In this document: positions 13,604 to 25,799 of the stretch, one piece after another
How positions within the stretch are numbered: the stretch's first letter is position 1
Layout: each line of letters begins with the position of its first letter
NCBI GenBank assembly: GCA_947462335.1
Contig: OX381713.1
Location: forward strand, 23,304,381-23,368,380
DNA: 64,000 bases
Direction: 5' to 3'
DNA from: Harmothoe impar
Lineage: Eukaryota; Annelida; Polychaeta; Phyllodocida; Polynoidae
Translations under genes and position numbers: made by a program
The notes under the pieces: model-generated
What the model was told of the DNA's origin: nothing
Seen by the model: the letters and a program-made list of their open reading frames with translations, nothing else
Database searches by the model: none

Positions 13604-14051
13604 CAGGTCCGGGAAATGGAGGAAAACCCTCACCAGAGCCGTTATTTACACCAGTGTTAATTTTCACAACGCAGGTAGGTGTGAAAACACTGCAGGGCTA
13701 GAATTAGCAACGGTTTTGCTTGTAGCTAAACACTGCAGGGCTAAAATTAGCAACGGTTTTCTTATAACCCATTTGCTGAATTTTCTATCAATTTGCTGTT
13801 AAATGTTTATATCCTATAAGATAGATTAGTGTATGCTCTTGAATCATACATGGGGAATAGTGAATCATACAGGTGATTGCCATGAAATCACATATAAATA
13901 AGCTTTTTCTATAGACTTTCCCTCTGTGCTCCTCCATTTCACCCATCAGGCAGTGAGCCCTGCAGTGTTTTCACACCTACCTGCGTTGTGAAAATTAACA
14001 CTGGTGTAAATAATGGCTGTGGGGAGGGTTTTCCTCCATTTCCCGGACCTG
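13604..14051. mobile_element. nested palindromic element inside the foldback spacer
   Basis: The left end 'caggtccgggaaatggagga' returns inverted at 14025-14051. About 95 bp of each arm pair well, including 'ccagtgttaattttcacaac' and 'gtgtgaaaacactgcagggc'. The left side also holds a short tandem repeat of 'cactgcagggctaaaattag'. Typical of a MITE; no ORF. Confidence 0.65.
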
Positions 14052-14204
14052 TTTAGTGACCATAGACCTAATTGTGCAGTAATTGAAGCATTCACTTTTT
14101 AATCTTGTAATCATGGTTGGCTTTAAGAGTCTATGTATAATTGCTATCATTTGTAAAAAAAAAAGAGAGGGGAATTCTGAATTTACATAAGGCCAAATTT
14201 TAAA

Positions 14205-14478
14205 AAAAGGTGTGTTTCGTGTTACCCGACCCTACCTAGAAAAACAGGGCCGACCCTAGAAGTTTTTATGTAATTTGGAAAAAATATTTATATTTTAGGT
14301 CATTTTGGGGCTCTTTAAGCGTCAATCTCATAGTTCATGAGTCGAGGCAGTCGTTGGCGAGTCGGCATTGAAGTTCATGAGTCGATTTCCAGGTACTTTT
14401 CAGGTCAAAGTAAAATCTAAAGAAAAAAAAAACCGACCTACCTACCCTAGATTTTCAGACCAAGTACCCTGAAACAAT
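14205..14478 (+). mobile_element. ~270-bp MITE, copy 1 (second at 45416-45682)
   Basis: Shares 'acccgaccctacc', 'acagggccgaccctagaa', 'ttaggtcatttt', 'gagtcgaggc.gtcg', 'ggtacttttcagg' and 'gacctacctaccctaga' with the copy at 45416-45682, in the same orientation. The better-preserved copy has GTGTTTCAGG termini in inverted orientation, so a small non-autonomous DNA element is likely. Confidence 0.6.
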
Positions 14479-15899
14479 TAATGGAAGGTCCGTATTGTAT
14501 TTGGTCTCATTCATTGTAACCTTCAAAATAATTATGGAAACATTTCCAGCGTCTGGCTAAGGCTCACTTTGTTCTCTGTGATATTTTGGTGCATAAAAGT
14601 CATAACTGTCATCCCATTGGCTATTTCCCTCTCTGCATTCACGGCAATTGATTGGCCAAACTTTGTGCTGAGTCAGTACATTAGCCATTTAAGGGCCACG
14701 GAATACTTAAATATGATACACCCTTGCTCGACATGATGTATGGACGCAGACATGGGAAGTAATATGCCAGTGCATCACCCCTTGGGGTGTATCAATCCCA
14801 TAGATTCCATGCAATACATAAAATGCAGCACTGGCGAGTTGATAGCCAGACCTGCATTGTGTCATGGTGACGATAAAGGGCATAGTGCTTCAAACAGTGT
14901 TAAATACATGTATGGCTCTTAAAGGGCTAGAACATACTTTCACCACCAGCCCGACACTGCTGCACCTGTCTCATGTTTGCCTACCTATTAGGAGTCTATT
15001 GGTGTGCGGGGGAGGAATCTTGTTATATAATTTGGAAAGAAGCTGAGAGGTAGAAAGGTGGATGGGAGAAGGGAAGGGTGACTCGGGGTGTTACTACAGT
15101 TCACAGGATCCTTGGAGATAACATAACAACTATCCCAGTTATATAACGTTTCTCTATTGCTCCGTGGTGTGGCAAAACGTTATAATATTTTTTATAACGT
15201 TAAACGTTATTTTGATGTAAAATAACGTATTTTTGTTAGTTGGGATATCATTTCTGAATAGCAATTAAAACTCATGTTGTGCATCATTGAAAAGGAAGAT
15301 AGTCCCATCTTCATCTTCCCCTTTTGCCAACCTTCTTAATCAGATTGATCCTTCAGATGGAGAGAACCCTCAAGATAAATTCCAAGTGCGATCAGATCTG
15401 AATCCTAAACACTTTAATTCCAAAAGTTGAAGTTGTATTTTGGGTTTCCTTTTATTGTTTCATCAAAAGCCTGGCAAAAAGCACATATCCAGGGCGTATT
15501 TGGTATCAAATGCAATGGACTAGAGAACTAGTTGAATATTTACTTGAATTCATGGAGACCGTACATTTCTCTACCCATTAGGTCCCATCCTACATCTCCA
15601 GTGCTGTCATTGATTTGGCACAAGTTCTAAATTGTCAATAGTCAATAACCCGGCTTTTCCTCATGGCCATCTCCTCTTCTTGTCCTTTATAATTACGCTT
15701 CTGGTTAATCCCTCATGAATTAGTTTTTTTATGCCGAAGTGGTGGCGTAGCCACCTGGTGGTGCCGCCAGGCACCACCAGAATGAGGTATATGATGTTTG
15801 CACTTTGCCAGAAGTCAGAACGGGCGCCGCCATCTTGGATTGTGCCGCCATCTTGGATTAAGGTGTCACAACACAAATTTATGCTATGTGATAACAATA

Positions 15900-17100
15900 A
15901 TATAAATCAACCTTTGATAGTTCCTGAGGTTGATTATAATCATACCTACCCCCCCTAATATGGACCCAAGGAATTCAATGGTTCTGTTGGTTTGTTGCTA
16001 ATACAGCTGGTTGCCTAGCAACGGCTATTCTAATTGTTTATCTGCCTAGCAACACACATTTCCATGGTCCTCAGGTTGATTATAATCATACCTACCCCCC
16101 CTAATATGGACCCAAGGAATTCAATGGTTCTGTCGGTTTGTTGCTAATACAGCTGATTGCCTAGCAACGGCTATTCTAATTGTTTATCTGCCTAGCAACA
16201 CACATTTCCATGGTCCTCAGGTTGATTATAATCATACCTACCCCCCCTAATATGGATGCAAGGAATTCAATGGTTCTATTGGTTTGTTGCTAATACAGCC
16301 GGTTGCCTAGCAACGGCTATTCTAATTGTTTATCTGCCTAGCAACACACATTTCCATGGTCCTCAGGTTGAATATAATCATACCTACCCCCCCTAATATG
16401 GATGCAAGGAATTCAATGGTTCTATTGGTTTGTTGCTAATACAGCCGGTTGCCTAGCAACGGCTATTCTAATTGTTTATCTGCCTAGCAACACACATTTC
16501 CATGGTCCTCAGGTTGAATATAATCATACCTACCCCCCCTAATATGGATGCAAGGAATTCAATGGTTCTATTGGTTTGTTGCTAATACAGCCGGTTGCCT
16601 AGCAACGGCTATTCTAATTGTTTATCTGCCTAGCAACACACATTTCCATGGTCTTCAGGTTGAATATAATCATACCTACCCCCCCCCTAATATGGACCCA
16701 AGAAATTCAATGGTTCTGTTGTTTAGTTGCTAATACAGCCGGTTGCCTAGCAACGGCTATTCTAATTGTTTATCTGCCTAGCAACACACATCTCCATGGT
16801 CCTCAGGTTGATTATAATCATACCTACCCCCCTAATATGGACCCAAGGAATTCAATGGTTCTATCAGTTTGTTGCTAATACAGCTGGTTGCCTAGTAACG
16901 GCTATTCTAATAGTTTATCTGCCTAGCAACACACATTTTCATGGTCCTAAGGTTGATTATAATCATACCTACCCCCCCTTATATGGACCCAAGGAATTCA
17001 ATGGTTCTATCAGTTTGTTGCTAATACAGCTGGTTGCCTAGCAACGGCTATTCTAATTGTTTATCTGCCTAGCAACACACATTTCCTTACCCCTAACATG
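15900..17100. repeat. ~146-bp tandem repeats, right arm (about 8 units, inverted)
   Basis: 'ggttgattataatcatacct' or its 'gttgaatataatc' variant recurs near 15928, 16074, 16220, 16367, 16512, 16657, 16806 and 16953. Units are reverse complements of those at 12600-13260. Open frames through this block (repeating PTPPLIW / TAGCLATAILIVYLP) are translated repeat, not protein. Confidence 0.8.
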
Positions 17101-17245
17101 GACCCAAGGAATTCATAGGAAATGCCATATTTGAAGTAATATCATCTTTCCCCCTGATAACCCCTTCCCGGCCCTGCTCTTTTGGTGTCTTGAATGGGTT
17201 CCCTTCAAACATACCAACCATGTAGACATTATGTTTCTTCGAATG

Positions 17246-17320
17246 CAAGAATTGCGGTTGTTGCCGCGTATAAAAATGCCTGAGGCATTTTTTTACGCGG
17301 CAACAACCGCAATTCTTGTT
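17246..17320. repeat. terminal hairpin, right end of foldback
   Basis: Inverse copy of the 12310-12386 hairpin, with near-complete arms and the TGCCTGAGGCA-type centre. Confidence 0.8.
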
Positions 17321-17329
17321 TAATTAAGT

Positions 17330-18450
17330 GTTTTTAAATTTTGGGATAGCCTCCAAATTCTGTTGTATGCCTGTCTGGACACGCAAGGGATTGAGCTTTA
17401 AAATGTAACAACAATACAGCAACATTAGTTCCCACGGTCAAAAAAAGATAGGATAAAGTGCCCTTTAGACAGACGTTTTATTTGAGATGGCCTCTAATAA
17501 AAGTCACTTTCAAATTGAACAGTGACTGGGCTGTATGCAAAAAAGTGATAATCTTTTATACAGAGGTTTTATGCAGAACGTGCAATTTTAAGAAGAAAAC
17601 AGTATTATTGCTCAGAATTTAATCTGGTTAAAATCTACTGTCCCAGGACTCATTGCAGACAGAACTAATACGATGATCATTGAGGAAAGCAAGAAACATC
17701 ATTTTAATTTCAGTCCTATTAATGATGTATCCAGTGAAATCAAAACTACTTTTGAAATGGCTCAAAGCTCGTATTCCTCACGTACATCTCCATTCATTGA
17801 AAGTACAATCTCCCTTCAATGAAATTACAGTCTTTCTGAAGTTGAGTGACGTTCACAATCCAAAAATTGATGCAAAAACAGGAGAAATTTTAAGAAACAG
17901 TTGAGGTGAGTGGAAATGATCTAAAGTGATCCATTCAATCTGACTGTTTCAAATGAAGGGATATTACTGTTCTTATTTCATTGCCGGTATCGTATTGGAT
18001 GCTCAAGATCCTTGAAAAATACACTGAAATCGGACAACGCATAACCAAATCCTTGCCTTTCAATTACGAAGACACTTTATTGGATGCAGAACATGACATT
18101 ATACCCAGCAAACATAATGCTGAGAACAGGAATCCTGCTGAAACTAACACTTTTTTTTTGGTTCATTTATCTCATTGAAAGAATTAATTTGATAAGTTGA
18201 TTAAGTTGAAACAAGCAACATCCGACCCTGATTTCCTACTGTATCACCATCTTCAGTAAGTATATAAAGTGCCTTTGTACGGCTTGAAAATACCAGTTTT
18301 ATTAACGAATGGAATGCTCGTTTGTCTCCTAGCAAAAGAATTGAGATAGTTCTAGCTCTGTGAGCATCTGTTTTTGTTGGGAAATTGCAAAACTATAGAT
18401 TTTCGGAAAGTTTATAGCCCCCTAAATTCAAAAATCACAGTTCCCAAATT
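17330..18450. other. no gene recognised
   Basis: Two short plus-strand open frames (17680-17904, 17981-18178) show no recognisable domain and no convincing splice context. No repeats identified. Confidence 0.35.
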
Positions 18451-18529
18451 ATATGGCTTTTTTTGTTACAATGGTAATGGTTTTCCTTGGCAACCCCAAA
18501 AGGGCACAGATAACATAGAATTGACATAT

Positions 18530-19140
18530 GTACACGACTGGATACATAATAATAGAAATGCAAATGCCAGTTGTTTGTTCGCATGCACTATGGTAGAGAA
18601 CTTGATGCCAACCTAATTGCCATGCATTATATTCCAAAGGCCCTATATAGAGCTGCACAGTATAGGTAGGTATTCTGTTTCCATACATCCTGGTCCTGTG
18701 TATAACCCTTTATGGGTCACACAGCGCTTTCATGCACAATGCCCTGTATTATCCTATCCCTTGAATGAATCTTGATGATTCGACATTATGAACGAATGCC
18801 GCCTAGTCGCCAGGGCAGCATGAATACATCATGACGACTAAGGGCATAATGCATTAAAACACGATGCATATTTTTTATTTTGGATTTCAATGAGTAAAAA
18901 GTGGACATGAAGCCATCATAACATGGCACATAATTAGATACTAGTATACTAGTATTTTAAATGGTTCTGCTTAAAGGGTTAGCTGAGATGAGAGTTGTAT
19001 ACATGAGACAACTGCACCTGGTAATACAAAAAGCCTTCAACAGTAATACTGATAAACATACAATAAGCGAACTATTTTTATTGCCAGCCGGGGATGAAAA
19101 TCTTTTATCGATTTCCATCTGCAGAAACGTGATCTTGTTG
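18530..19140. repeat. direct repeat, copy 1 (second at 20695-21000)
   Basis: Blocks 'aatgcaaatgccagtt', 'cgcatgcac', 'ccctatatagagctgca', 'gttagctgagatg' and 'gacaactgcacctggt' recur in the same order at 20695-20900. An old segmental duplication or two copies of one repeat. Confidence 0.5.
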
Positions 19141-20539
19141 TTGTGAGGATTCAGAATATCAATCAGTTTTTATATAGCTAAACAGATATTATTTTATGTG
19201 TGGTGACGTCAAATAGATTTTGTTTGGTTATCATTAATGATAAAGGCTGCGCTGTTGTTGTTTTTGTAGCATCAAGTGTTTCTTTTAGCATTACGACTAT
19301 ACTGAACCATGCACATTTTGGTTAAAATTCAATGAGCTTCACCCTCGATATAATATTATAGTCTACGTACTCACTGACATTCTCTCTATCAAGCTTTCTT
19401 CTTCACCACCCCCTCCCCTATTCTCTTCCTTTTCCTGATATTCCATTCTCTGTACCATACGGTACCTTTTCTCTTACAAAAAAAGGACAAATACAGGGCA
19501 TATCATGCATCAATAAATATAACTTCAGGTTCTGACTCAACACTGTAAATAGTGAAACTAAAAATACGTCTTTTTATACTGTTAACAGCATTATAATTAT
19601 TCTACTGCCCATATACACTTATAGCGTAGTATATGCTGTAAAACTACAGTAGATTCTACTGCTCAGCTGCAATCTACTCCAAAAGAATAAAGAAAGTATG
19701 CAACCAAGAACTCCACCCGTGACCATCTCCCCATTTAAAATGAAGACATGACACGAAATAAAGTGCTTCAACACCATGGGTATCTGCTGATTGATTTGAG
19801 GCACCCTTTGAGAATTGAGTTTTCGTTATCTTAGCCGATGCCATAGGAACGCCTCAAAACCCCAGGAGATGAAGTGAGATTTGAATGGCTTCGCATGTCA
19901 TGCTTCCCCAAATTGGATCTGTTCTTTATGAGATCAGTGCAGCAGCTGTATAAGAAAAACCTGTATGAGAAAAACATGGCATGCTGCATGTACACGTTTT
20001 ATTGCTGATAGATGATTTTGAAGAGGGGAGATAAACTCACTTTGATGGATTTCTAACGCTCGTTGACAATTTTATACAAAAACTAATATAAATGCATCAA
20101 CTTTTGTTACAAGTCATCATTAGAACCTTCACTAAAACTCTAAAACTCATCTGATATCAAAAACCCAAAAGGAATATTTACAAAGGTCCTTCATCTATCA
20201 ATACAAGGGCAAGTCACCCCTGAGTGCCCCTCCCCCACCTTCCTACATGACTAGTACCTAAAGTGGCCCACCTCTACCTCTATACACCAATCTATACATT
20301 TACAAATGTATCAATACTGCTATGAAAGAAGAGCAACTATATTTCAATATCACAGTTTATATTCTCCATAGAGTGGCCACGATGTTTTCTACAGTGAAAC
20401 AGGTGAGTTCTAAAGCAGGGAGAAAGTGAAACAGGTTAAGGGTACTGGACTGAAGATCTACTCAATTAGGGAAGATTCATTTTATTTTTCTCGATAAAAC
20501 TACCAAAGTAAGTTTATAGGTAGTTGAAATACATGTGTC

Positions 20540-20695
20540 AAGACAGGGACAGGGTGACAGGGAGGTAGATAGACAGGGAGACAGGGCGAGATGGAGCGAG
20601 GCAGAGGGTAGGGAGGATTGAAGGAAGGTAGACAGAGAGGCAGGATGACAGGTAGGAAGGAAGACAGGCAGGGAAGAAAGCAGGAGGAATGATAT
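20540..20695. repeat. degenerate (GACAGGGAGG)n simple-sequence tract
   Basis: Purine-rich tract of GACAGG/GGAGGTAGA variants. The two overlapping minus-strand open frames across it (Pro/Ser/Leu-rich) are low-complexity artefacts. Confidence 0.7.
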
Positions 20696-21000
20696 GGATC
20701 ATATAAAAATGCAAATGGCAGTTCTTTACTCGCATGCACCACATGGAACTGCTACCTGATTCCCATACAATATATTACATAGGGCCCTATATAGAACTGC
20801 AAAGTAGGCAGAATGTGTTTGTATACACCCTGGTCATGTTTAGCTGAGATGGTAGCTGCACAATTGCTCAAGACAACTGCACCTGGTTAGACAAGATACC
20901 TTGAACATCAATAACACTAAAATGAGAAAAGCGAACTATCTTATTGTCTCTCTTGAACCAAAAACGCTTTTATTGCTTTCTAGCTGCTGAAATGTGATCC
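20695..21000. repeat. direct repeat, copy 2 (first at 18530-19140)
   Basis: Same ordered blocks as the first copy, more compact because it lacks about 200 bp of intervening sequence. Confidence 0.5.
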
Positions 21001-21814
21001 TTTTGTTGTTGAGAAGATTCAGAATAATGTCAATATGACTTGAGGTAGCTAGCTAAAAGGGTGTCACATTATCTCTCACGATGTCAAGTAGGCATTTGTA
21101 GGGGCTGTTGATGTGAAGTCTGATGTTAATTATTTATTGGTATTAAAGCTGTTATAGTGTTTTGTCTGTGTTTCACGTCTGTGGTCCATGTTTACATGTT
21201 TACACCCATGACTTTGTGTTTGGTTTATAATGCTTCATGACCTTGGTCGTCTTGATGCATATTATAGCGACATCCGTCCTCAAAGGGTTAAATGAGCCTC
21301 ACCCGCAGTCGTTAATGTCCTCACTGCTATTTGCTCCATTCTCCATTCTATCTTCAATTTCTGCAACAAAAGCCTGGCTAAATTGGCTGTTACGGACAGT
21401 ATCTTTTCTTTATATGATCCTGTGAGTGTTTGAACCTTTGAAACACATTGTGGCAGAGACTAAGTAATGCTGGTAGCTGAATAAAGGCGAGGCTGGGAGA
21501 GTGGACCCTGAGGTATTCTTGGTATGTAAAAACTCTTCTGTGGAAGAAAAGGGAAAATAGTACTACTTTTCTGATCTCATACCCAGCTCACGCACTGTCA
21601 GTCTCCCTAGACGAAAAATAGCTGATTATTATGGCTACTTCTATTTGGTTTCTTGGTCTTGGGGTGGCAATAACAATAGTTTGCTTTCTCTGATCATTAT
21701 TATTGAAGATGTAAGCCCAATGTCTGAATAGGTGCAGTTGTCTCAGGTATACAGCTGCTACCACAGCGACACTAGGCCAGAGTCATTCCTCTGTATACTA
21801 AAGCAAAACGGTGT

Positions 21815-22312
21815 CATGGAAGCATGGAGGCTGGGAGGCATGGAGGCTGGGAGGCATTGAGGCTGGGAGGCATGGAGGCTGGGAAGCATGGAGGCTGGGA
21901 AGCATGGAGGCTGGGAGGCATCGAGGCTCGGAGGCTGGGAGGCTGGGAGCAGAGGCTGGAAGGGTCGGAGGCTGGGAGCAGAGGCTGGGAGGTACGGATT
22001 CTGGGAATCTGGGAAGGCTGGGAGGCTTGGAGGCGGGGAGGCTGGGAGGCTGGGAGCAGAGGCTGGGAGGTACGGATTCTGGGAATCTGGGAAGGCTGGG
22101 AGACTTGGAGGCTGGGAGGCTGGGAGGCTGGAAGGCTGGGAGGATGGGAGGCTCGGAGGCTGGGCGGCTGGGAGGTTGGGCGGCTGGGCGGCTGGGAGGA
22201 TGAGAGGATGGGAGGATGGGAGGATGGGAGGATGGGAGGATGGGAGGATGGACGGCTGGGAGGATGGGAGGCTGGGAGGATGAGAGGATGGGAGGCTGGG
22301 AGGCTGGAAAGG
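21815..22312. repeat. 10-bp minisatellite (GGAGGCTGGG)n
   Basis: About 500 bp of GGAGGCTGGG with GGAGGATGGG and GGCTGGGCGG variants, plus a higher-order repeat of about 105 bp ('gagcagaggctgggaggtac' occurs twice, 'gattctgggaatctgggaag' twice). Because 10 is not a multiple of 3, all three plus frames stay open, giving Gly/Trp/Glu/Arg-rich frames that are not genes. Confidence 0.9.
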
Positions 22313-22319
22313 ATTGTTT

Positions 22320-23860
22320 ATCAGGATCGGAATCTAATAAGTGCCTTTCGTATTATTAATGGAGATCAGCGGGAGTCATCGACATTTGTCCAATGACCTA
22401 TCATGGCACTTTCCTGGATCTAGATAACATGATTTTCAAAATACCAACAGTATTAAAACCATCCTTGCAAATATCAAAGCTACAATAGAGAAATGTCAAC
22501 GTGTTAAGATCAACAGTATGATATGTGCAACTACGATATCAAAATATGGCCAACATGTCCGGCATAGTTAACTTCATAGTTTAACTTTTAAAGTTGGTCG
22601 GTGTCATAGTTCTGTATTCCTCATAATTAACACAGATGAACCGAGCAGGGAAGATTCAATCTATCTGATGACGACCTTGCTAAATAGAATTGACGTTAGG
22701 AAGACTTAATACAGTTATGTAACTAAACTGATAATCTATGTTATCTTTGAATGGTACGAAAATACAAAAAGAAAATTATGTTCATGAGGATGAATACAGA
22801 CATTTTCTCTATTTGCTCCAACGATGTTTGTAGTGAAATGGCTGTAGCTATCGGAGTGTGTATTATATTTCACCCTTTATTCTGAAAGGTACGCTACATG
22901 TAGGCTCTGGACCATGCCATGACCATTTCGCTGCAGATCCCCTTCCAAAGTAATGTTCGACCGTTTATATTTCATCAGCGAATTCTTCGGTTCCATTTTC
23001 TTTTTTACTTTTTCAATAGGAAAATGGCTATCAGAGCTTATACTGTACATGTTCGGAGTTTGCATAATTTTGATAGGGATGCATATACCATCAGGATCTG
23101 TTGTTAAATGAGTTTGGGTAGGTCTCCGTGTACCCCCATAATCCTTACCTCGTTATGTGAGTAGCCTGGGCAGGACTACACTGAGGATGCTATTGCTCAG
23201 CTATGTTTACTTCTAACAATATAGGTACCATCAGGGCCCATGAATACTTATGGAATGGGTCTAGACTGGACCAACAAATGCTAACCTTGCAAAATGCCCT
23301 CTGTCCCCTACCCTAGCCCCCCCCCCCTCCTCCTCTACAGGTGTCACCTTCCCTACTTACAGTAGAATCTGCCAACATGAATTGCATTACTTTAAATGTC
23401 TGACCCTCGAACTTTCAGCACTGGGCAGGGGGAGCAAGAGGTGGAAATGCCATGTCAGCGTGTTTTGACATTCATGTATAGATGAATACGAATGTGGGTT
23501 TGATGGCGGGGGCTGCTACAGCCTTTATATGTTACGCGACGTGAGAGGTTATCATCTGACAGCCATTTAAATTCAGCAGTGTTTACGTTATATGGCCCCA
23601 GTGTCCTCCCAATACTTAACTATGAGTATGTTGTGTTTACACCTCAATCCACCATAATCCCCTTGTGTTTACACCTCAATCCACCATCATCCCCTTGTCT
23701 GTGACGTAACAAGATAGTGGCCTCAAGGAACATAGCTAATAATACTCTAAACATGATATTTCAGGGAATATTACAAGAAAAGTAAATAGTTATGAGAAAA
23801 TTGCTCTCGGCCAACTTTTCTGATGATTCTGATAACACCATCATAAAGGTTCATTTTCAT
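22320..23860. other. no gene recognised
   Basis: Unassigned DNA. Contains a short direct repeat ('gtgtttacacctcaatccac' twice near 23635-23690) and a C-rich run at about 23318-23330. Confidence 0.4.
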
Positions 23861-23874
23861 TCTACACTGATATT

Positions 23875-24205
23875 CCTAGGCTCCCTATACGCCCAACCTC
23901 TCAGTCACTAGTGCCCAACCTAGTTAGTCATTTTTTGGATCCCTATACCACCAACCTAGATTAGTTATTATTGCCAGGTTGGTCACTACTGACCAACCCA
24001 CCTTAGCCTTTTTAGTTCCAGGGGGAGCCACTGAGTGGTCATCACAGGTGGCCCCAACTAGTGGCATACAAATACAACACACCAATGATGTACCTAGGTT
24101 AGCCACTACTGACTGACCCCTTGGTCATTTTTGAATATAACTTTGCCATTGTGACTAACACTCATATGACCAACCTGGGTTAGTCTGTACTGACTAACCC
24201 TTTCA
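23875..24205. repeat. degenerate repeat rich in CCAACCTAGGTTAGT / ACTGACCAACCC
   Basis: Several related words (CCAACCTAG, TTAGTCACTACTGAC, GACCAACCC, CCAACCTGGGTTAGTC) recur every 40-70 bp in both orientations. Probably an old palindromic element or decayed tandem repeat. Confidence 0.45.
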
Positions 24206-25234
24206 ATCTATGGATTTTCAGTGTAAATGGCTCTTGTTTGGAACGAATTTAGCTTATTTGTTGATGTTTGGTTGCCATAGAAACTAATTTTTCATTATTT
24301 CAGAATAGAAAACCTTCTTATCCTTTTTCGCATTCCATAAGGATCCCAGAATTGAAAATAGAATATTGTGATCCCTTCTAGATCCAAAGTCATAGTCCAC
24401 AATTGACATTCATTGATTTATTTTATGATGTGATTATTTCCATGGATTATACACAATTATGTTGATATCTAAAGGTTCTATGATCTTCTCTGAATACCTA
24501 CATGTTCCTAACATCCCAGTTTGGGAGGTTAGTTCTCTGCAACCAGTTGGACTATCAAAGCAATGTAACATATCAACAACAACCCCCTCTCCCTGGCATT
24601 CTCTCTACTGCTATACCCTGACTCGCTGTTTTTCATGAGAATGAAGGTGTCCATACAAGATATAGTGGTCTATAGTGAACTGAAGACCATGGGAGGACCA
24701 TGGGACAAATATGCAATTGCTGGATATTTCGAAACAAAGTCTATGTTGATGGACAAACTGAATTACAAAATGTCTGGACACGGTGGAACCAGCGGAGATA
24801 ACGGAACCCAACACATCCTCATTTCTATGAAGCAGATAATATAGACACCCCTGGGGTGGGGGAGGGTCCCTGAGGCTCAGACAAGGGAGAGTTCCTCCAT
24901 GCTTGCCTTCAGCCAAGGTGCACTGCAGTAAAGTGCTGCCACCTAGAAGATACCCTAGCCAACACTCTACTGCTACTGCCATTGCTCACAGTGACACCAT
25001 GTGTTTGCGTGTCCTTCCGGGGTCCTACCATCACATTATTACAGTAGGGGAATTCCGTAACAGGTTTTTATTGACCGGATATACCAACCTGCCTACCTGA
25101 GACCACCTCTCGCAAAGACCAAGCTTCAGTAAAACTTTGCTGGTTATTGGTACAACCTAGAGTCTAAGATAGGGGATGGGCAGCTATATACAGTGAATAA
25201 AAACCTGCTACCGAACTCACCTAATGCGACTTGA

Positions 25235-25790
25235 CTTTGGCCACCAGGGGGCTCCATAATTATAGCCAAAATAAAGCAAAAACTGATCATGGGGCCTTTA
25301 CTACTTTTTTATGTAGAATATGATAGCCCACATTAGAAGATTCTATCTTTGCTGAAAACACTCCATATTTGGAATGGAAAAGAACGTTTTTGGGCCTAAA
25401 TTGACATTTCTTCACATGTTGGTTGCCAAAGAAACATGATTTTCATTCTAAATTGAAAAATTACAAAACTTTTGAAAAGAAGGCCCCGCAATGATTAAGA
25501 TGCTTAAAACAGAATGGAAATACCATTTTTAGATCAAAAGCTGTGACCAACATTTTAATGTTTGAAAAAGTTTGGATATTAGGTAATTAGCATATCTCTA
25601 ATACAAAGTAAGATAGAGCTTATTGGCATATAAGATTGGACAGTGGCCACACATATTCAGGGAGCCAGTACTCTAAAACTAGAAGTGATACCTGCTAATA
25701 AAAGATATCACTGGAAACCTGATGACATCAATTCTATTATTGAGTTTTTTAATACCTTGGACGACCCTTTTCCCTCAACTGTTCACATAT
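25235..25790 (+). repeat. dispersed ~550-bp repeat, copy 1
   Basis: From 'tggccaccagggggctcc' to 'ccctcaactgttcacat' the sequence is repeated in reverse complement at 42570-43145. Shared blocks include 'tactttttta..tagaatatgata', 'aaaaacgttt/cttttgggcc' and 'agctgtgacc'. Partial relatives occur at about 24225-24310, 36315-36450, 59290-59480 and 61975-62090, several near the channel genes. No ORF; class uncertain (SINE-like or MITE). Confidence 0.6.
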
Positions 25791-25799
25791 AGCACAAGG

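Larger units (their letters stand above)
12308..17321. mobile_element. 5-kb foldback element with repeat-array arms
   Basis: The left arm (about 12308-13460) and right arm (about 15722-17321) are reverse complements. Each outer end carries the same hairpin (AAGAATTGCGGTTGTTGCCG and its inverse around a TGCCTCAGGCA centre). Inside come ~146-bp tandem repeats, about five in the left arm and eight in the right. The inner ends share 'ccaagatggcg' and 'ccacttcggcataaaaaa' sequence. A 2.3-kb spacer separates the arms. There is no coding capacity. This is the classic structure of a foldback-type transposon; I could not define a target-site duplication. Confidence 0.75.

Noticed and set aside
16548..17041. 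Repeating 'PTPPLIW...LPSNTH' frames
   Set aside because: Translation of the ~146-bp tandem repeat in the foldback arm.
12600..17100. CRISPR-like regularly spaced repeats
   Set aside because: Units are ~146 bp direct repeats without unique spacers, inside a eukaryotic foldback element.
17680..18178. Two short plus-strand frames as possible exons
   Set aside because: No domain, no convincing acceptor/donor pair and no conserved motif.
21811..22396. Overlapping Gly/Trp/Glu/Arg-rich open frames of 130-190 codons
   Set aside because: They are three readings of a 10-bp minisatellite, with no stop codon in any frame by composition.
24611..24982. 123-codon minus frame overlapping a 69-codon plus frame (GGPWDKYAIAGYF...)
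   Set aside because: Neither shows a recognisable family, splice signals or conserved neighbours; length is within chance for the region.
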